From positions 1,426,001 to 1,490,000 of the forward strand of contig NZ_CP049990.1 in assembly GCF_011388195.1 (NCBI RefSeq): DNA of 64,000 nt, given 5' to 3'. The notes under the pieces were generated by a model that worked only from the letters and a program-made list of their open reading frames with translations, ran no database searches and was not told the origin of the DNA. This document shows, piece by piece, positions 61,213 to 64,000 of the stretch. Every line of letters begins with the position of its first letter. Positions within the stretch are counted from its first letter, which is position 1. A program made the translations under genes and the position numbers. This DNA is from Pusillimonas sp. DMV24BSW_D. GTDB lineage: Bacteria > Pseudomonadota > Gammaproteobacteria > Burkholderiales > Burkholderiaceae_B.

Positions 61213-62205
61213 ATGACACAAAGTTCAATCCAGCTAAACACAACACCGCCGTATTCTGGCGCTGATGCAGTCGATGATACCAACAAAGCATTGCAGACCA
61301 TTGCAACCGACTTCGCAGGGACAACTGATCCGGCAGGGCTGGACGGATGCGGGCCTTATTGCACCTGGGCCGATACCGCCAATGGTTTGCTGAAAAGGCG
61401 TAATGCGGCTGATACGGCTTGGGTGGTCGAAGGTGAGTTATTCCAGTACAAGGCCAACCGCAACGGCGATGGAACGCAAAACTTTAACGTTGCCTCGCTC
61501 AACGGCGGTCAACTAGCAGGCTTTAGAAACAAGATTATTAATGGAAACCCAGTAATTAACCAACGCGGCGTTTCCGGTACCGTAACATTAGCGGCAGGCG
61601 AATATGGGCATGATCGCTGGAAAGCAGGTAGTGGTGGGTGTACATACACGTTTAACACAGTTGAAAATATCACGACGATTACTATTTCTTCTGGCACATT
61701 GATGCAGATTATTGAGGGGGTTAACTTAATGTCAGGGCAGCATGTTTTGTCTTGGCAAGGTACGGCACAAGGACGTGTGGATTCAGGAAGTTATGGCAAT
61801 TCTGGTGAAGTATTGGGAACGGCTGTCGGCGGGACGAACCAGGCCGTTGAATTTAGTACAGGAACCCTTAGTTTAGTGCAGTATGAGTCTGGTACAGTGC
61901 CTACGCTTTTTGAATTTCGAGGTTTTTTTGAAGAAACCTTATGTTTTCGTTACAGTGAATTAGTAAATGGGTATGCTATATCCACTCTTGGCGAGGTTTC
62001 TATTGTTGAGTTTAAGGCTAAAAAAAGGGGTACACCTAGTTATTCAGGTTTAGTCTTGAGCAGTGGGTCAGGTGCGGTATTTTCTGCTGTTCCTAATACA
62101 TCAGTAGCGACAGCATCAAATCCTCAAGGGTGCTATGGAATTATCCAATCAGCAGTTAACTCTGTGCAGGCATACTTCAGGCTATTTATTGACGCGGAGC
62201 TATAA
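61213..62205 (+). CDS. Tail fibre / receptor-binding protein
   Basis: 330 residues. An N-terminal attachment part (about 1-105), then FRNKIINGNPVINQRGVSGTVTLAAGEYGHDRWKAG, which starts a beta-sandwich head common in phage fibres. From about base 61650 the DNA becomes clearly richer in A and T than the gene's first half, as if the tip had been exchanged. Confidence 0.7.
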   Translation: MTQSSIQLNTTPPYSGADAVDDTNKALQTIATDFAGTTDPAGLDGCGPYCTWADTANGLLKRRNAADTAWVVEGELFQYKANRNGDGTQNFNVASLNGGQLAGFRNKIINGNPVINQRGVSGTVTLAAGEYGHDRWKAGSGGCTYTFNTVENITTITISSGTLMQIIEGVNLMSGQHVLSWQGTAQGRVDSGSYGNSGEVLGTAVGGTNQAVEFSTGTLSLVQYESGTVPTLFEFRGFFEETLCFRYSELVNGYAISTLGEVSIVEFKAKKRGTPSYSGLVLSSGSGAVFSAVPNTSVATASNPQGCYGIIQSAVNSVQAYFRLFIDAEL

Positions 62206-62207
62206 AA

Positions 62208-62618
62208 ATGAACATACAAACAGTAATCGAACACGACGACGCGTACATAATAAACGGGGACATTACTGTAATGAAAGGCAGTGGACACCGTTTTCTTATT
62301 GATATTGCTGACTGGATAGCACAAGGCAACACGCCCGAGCCATACGTAGAGCCTCCAGCACCCGTGCCTCAGTCTGTCACCCGCCGTCAGGGCCGGTTAG
62401 CACTGCTGCAAACACCGCACGGGGAAGTCACTAAACTGGATGTCGTCGAGGCGGCCTTGGAATCCATTTCGGACCCTATGCAAAAGCGAGCGGCCCTGAT
62501 CGAATACGACGCCGATACTTGGGCACGCAACAACGCATTTTTGCAGGCCATGTGGGCCCAGCTTGGCGGCACCGAGCTTGAATTGGATAACCTATTTAGG
62601 ACGGCCGCAACGCTTTAG
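62208..62618 (+). CDS. Tail fibre assembly-type protein
   Basis: 136 residues. A short N-terminal variable part, then PAPVPQSVTRRQGRLALLQTPHGEVTKLDVVEAALESISDP, seen in small proteins that follow fibre genes and help fold them or form the tip. Two bases after the fibre stop. Confidence 0.6.
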   Translation: MNIQTVIEHDDAYIINGDITVMKGSGHRFLIDIADWIAQGNTPEPYVEPPAPVPQSVTRRQGRLALLQTPHGEVTKLDVVEAALESISDPMQKRAALIEYDADTWARNNAFLQAMWAQLGGTELELDNLFRTAATL

Positions 62619-62638
62619 CAGCCACAACCATTGAACCC

Positions 62639-62662
62639 AGCCCCTTTCGAGGGGCTTTTTTT
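62639..62662 (+). terminator. Terminator-like hairpin before the lysis cassette
   Basis: AGCCCCT, TTCG, AGGGGCT, then TTTTTT. It separates tail genes from the lysis genes. Confidence 0.65.
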
Positions 62663-62685
62663 ATGTCCAACCGAAAGGGGAAGAG

Positions 62686-62997
62686 ATGCCAGCTGATTGG
62701 TTTAACCACTTGGAAAAGATCCTGCCTGGCTTGCTGGGAAGTATGGGGGCAATGCTGTGGATACAAGGATCGTGGAAACGAAAGCTAGCGCTGTTTGCGT
62801 TTGGCGGCGTTATGGCTTGGTATGCCACGCCTTGGATTTATCAAAAAACCGGAATTAGCGAGGGCTTTCTGGGGCTGATGGTTGGGCTTTTCGGGATGGC
62901 AATTGTCGATTCGGTATTTCGGATCTGGGCAGATCTCGGTTTGTCATCGATTGTGCGCGAATTTATTCGGGCCCGACTCGGGCTGCCACGGGAGTGA
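62686..62997 (+). CDS. Putative holin
   Basis: 103 residues with three hydrophobic segments (LLGSMGAMLWI, LALFAFGGVMAWYATPWIY, GLMVGLFGMAIVDSVF). First gene of the lysis cassette; such small membrane proteins form the pore that frees the endolysin. Confidence 0.7.
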   Translation: MPADWFNHLEKILPGLLGSMGAMLWIQGSWKRKLALFAFGGVMAWYATPWIYQKTGISEGFLGLMVGLFGMAIVDSVFRIWADLGLSSIVREFIRARLGLPRE

Positions 62998-63000
62998 ACC

Positions 63001-63255
63001 ATGGAAGAGTTTGTTATTGCGCTGTTGTGCTTTGTCAGTCTGGCCTGTGTGGCCGGCGCGTTCAGTCAGTGTTATTCAGGCACTTTGTTGCAACGAATTG
63101 GCATGGCCTTAATCGCCTTTTGGGCCATGTGGCGGGCTGCGCTGATTATTCAGGAAGGGGATGTGCACCCGAGTATGGCCTTGGGTGCGCTGGGCATGGC
63201 GGTATTTGCCGCCGGCACGATGATTAAAACTTGGTTGTGGAGGTATCGAAAATGA
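63001..63255 (+). CDS. Second small membrane protein of the lysis cassette (holin/antiholin-like)
   Basis: 84 residues with about three hydrophobic segments (EEFVIALLCFVSLACVAGAF, IGMALIAFWAMWRAALII, ALGALGMAVFAAGTMI). Which of the two membrane proteins is the pore is unknown. Overlaps the endolysin start (ATGA). Confidence 0.65.
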   Translation: MEEFVIALLCFVSLACVAGAFSQCYSGTLLQRIGMALIAFWAMWRAALIIQEGDVHPSMALGALGMAVFAAGTMIKTWLWRYRK

Positions 63256-63587
63256 CGCTTGGTCAGAAACAACGAAAATTTACTCGAATGATTGCGGACT
63301 TGATCTGTTTCGCCTATAGCCAAGGTTATGAGCTGACTTTCGGCGATGCTTACCGCGATCCTCGTGTGCACGGACATGTTGGGCAAAAGAAATCTTATAG
63401 CAGCGCCAATAGCCTACATAAAGAACGCTTGGCGGTGGACTTCAATCTTTTCAAAAACGGCCAGTATTTGACCTCGACCGAGGATCATCGTCAGCTTGGG
63501 GAGTATTGGGAGTCTATCGGTGGCTCATGGGGTGGGCGGTTCAATGACGGCAATCACTACTCGATTGAGCATGGTGGTCGTAAATGA
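63252..63587 (+). CDS. M15-family endolysin (peptidase)
   Basis: 111 residues from the ATG at 63252. FTRMIADLICFAYSQGYELTFGDAYRDPRVH, SANSLHKERLAVDFNLF (zinc-binding H and D) and GRFNDGNHYSIEH (second histidines) are the M15 L-alanyl-D-glutamate peptidase layout. Cuts peptidoglycan at lysis. Confidence 0.85.
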   Translation: MTLGQKQRKFTRMIADLICFAYSQGYELTFGDAYRDPRVHGHVGQKKSYSSANSLHKERLAVDFNLFKNGQYLTSTEDHRQLGEYWESIGGSWGGRFNDGNHYSIEHGGRK

Positions 63588-64000
63588 TTAAGGCACTGAT
63601 TGGTTGGAAAGGGTACGTGGTTGCGGCCGCTCTGGCTGGAGTGGGCGTATGGGTAGTTCAGGGCTGGCGATACGATGCAAAGATCAGTCGCATTGAGACT
63701 GCCCAGGCAACCGCTCTGGCCAACGCCCAGGCGAAAGCGCGACAAATAGAGCAGGCCAGTCAGGCCGCAATAGAAGAGGTAGCGAAAAATGCTGATGAAA
63801 AAATTGCCGTGGCTACGGCTGATGCTGATGCCGCTCGTAATAGTGCTGGCCGGCTGCGCACAGAGCTTGCCCGCTTACGTCGAGCATCCGAAAATGCCGT
63901 CGTTGCCAGCTCAGGCAAAAGCGAGTCTGGTATCGACACCATCGGTGTGCTCATCGACGTGCTCGAAGGGGTGGAACGAAACGGTCGAGAAGTCGCTGAA
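63584..64000 (+). CDS. DUF2514-like i-spanin (partial at window end)
   Basis: 139 codons visible with no stop before base 64000; start overlaps the endolysin stop (ATGA). One N-terminal membrane anchor (YVVAAALAGVGVWVVQGW) and a long alanine-rich coiled coil (IEQASQAAIEEVAKNADEKIAVATADADAA) then LRTELARLR, typical of Rz/DUF2514 inner-membrane spanins. Confidence 0.78.
   Translation, partial: MIKALIGWKGYVVAAALAGVGVWVVQGWRYDAKISRIETAQATALANAQAKARQIEQASQAAIEEVAKNADEKIAVATADADAARNSAGRLRTELARLRRASENAVVASSGKSESGIDTIGVLIDVLEGVERNGREVAE

Larger units (their letters stand above)
27007..64000. mobile_element. Prophage (HK97/lambda-like siphophage), left 37 kb
   Basis: Bounded on the left by the split tRNA-Cys and an integrase; contains excisionase-like, repressor/Cro, CII-like, Q-like, terminase, head, tail and lysis genes in canonical order and is still within the lysis cassette at 64000. 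All structural genes appear intact, so it may be inducible. Cargo includes a retroelement, an NA37/RelA-SpoT pair, a lipoprotein and an unknown gene next to the repressor. Confidence 0.95.

Noticed and set aside
27007-64000. CRISPR array or a second integrase/transposase
   Set aside because: No regularly spaced repeats and no insertion-sequence ends or transposase frames were found on either strand.

Overview
The window looks like a Burkholderiales chromosome, most likely Alcaligenaceae (Bordetella/Pusillimonas relatives). I infer this from the gene order ubiH-dusB-fis-purH-ruvC-ruvA-ruvB, a phasin gene, both leucyl transferases of the N-end rule next to pyrD, and the style of the prophage. 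The genus cannot be fixed from the sequence alone. About 27 kb of host chromosome is followed by the left 37 kb of an integrated tailed-phage genome whose right end lies beyond base 64000.

Host part (1-27006). It opens with the end of cydA and all of cydB (a bd-type quinol oxidase), convergent with a two-component pair. Then come recQ and the long leftward cluster ubiH-like / dusB / fis / purH / ruvC / ruvA / ruvB. To its right are a TM2-type membrane protein, a small MgtC-C-terminal-like protein behind a structured leader with its own short peptide, a CtaG-like oxidase assembly protein, a BepA-like periplasmic metalloprotease, a YheT-like hydrolase, a zinc-finger protein, azlCD, a RhlE-type helicase, a thioredoxin-like protein, an EI24/CysZ-like protein, a CinA-N-type protein, an IclR regulator, a phasin, the leftward aat-bpt-pyrD set, a NUDIX hydrolase and a DUF2946-like protein.

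Prophage (27007-64000+). The left junction is a 47-nt 3' piece of a tRNA-Cys gene, next to a tyrosine integrase. A leftward early operon runs from a promoter near 35400 down to the integrase. It holds a complete diversity-generating retroelement: two C-type-lectin-like target genes with variable repeats, an Avd-like helper, the template repeat and a YVDD reverse transcriptase. The same operon carries a dNMP kinase, an HNH protein, a Gp37/Gp68 protein and a DUF4224 excisionase-like protein. The control region has a short repressor without a protease domain, a Cro-like protein, five copies of a 14-bp operator shared between the two early promoters, and a LexA-type box in front of a small gene that may encode an antirepressor. 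The rightward early region is short (CII-like, winged-helix, replication-like and Q-like genes) and is interrupted by three small genes on the other strand.

The late operon follows the order of HK97/lambda-type siphophages: HNH, TerS, TerL, portal, ClpP-like protease, capsid, connectors, tail tube, frameshifted tail chaperones, tape measure, tail tip, TipJ/J, tail fibre, holins, M15 endolysin and a spanin. Many terminator-like hairpins sit inside it, which fits Q-type antitermination. A two-gene cargo, an NA37-like nucleoid protein plus a RelA/SpoT-domain enzyme behind a perfect LexA-type box, is inserted between the tail chaperone and the tape measure. It is a good candidate for a defence or growth-arrest module.

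The two most interesting systems are the retroelement placed in the early operon and the SOS-linked NA37/RelA-SpoT cargo.
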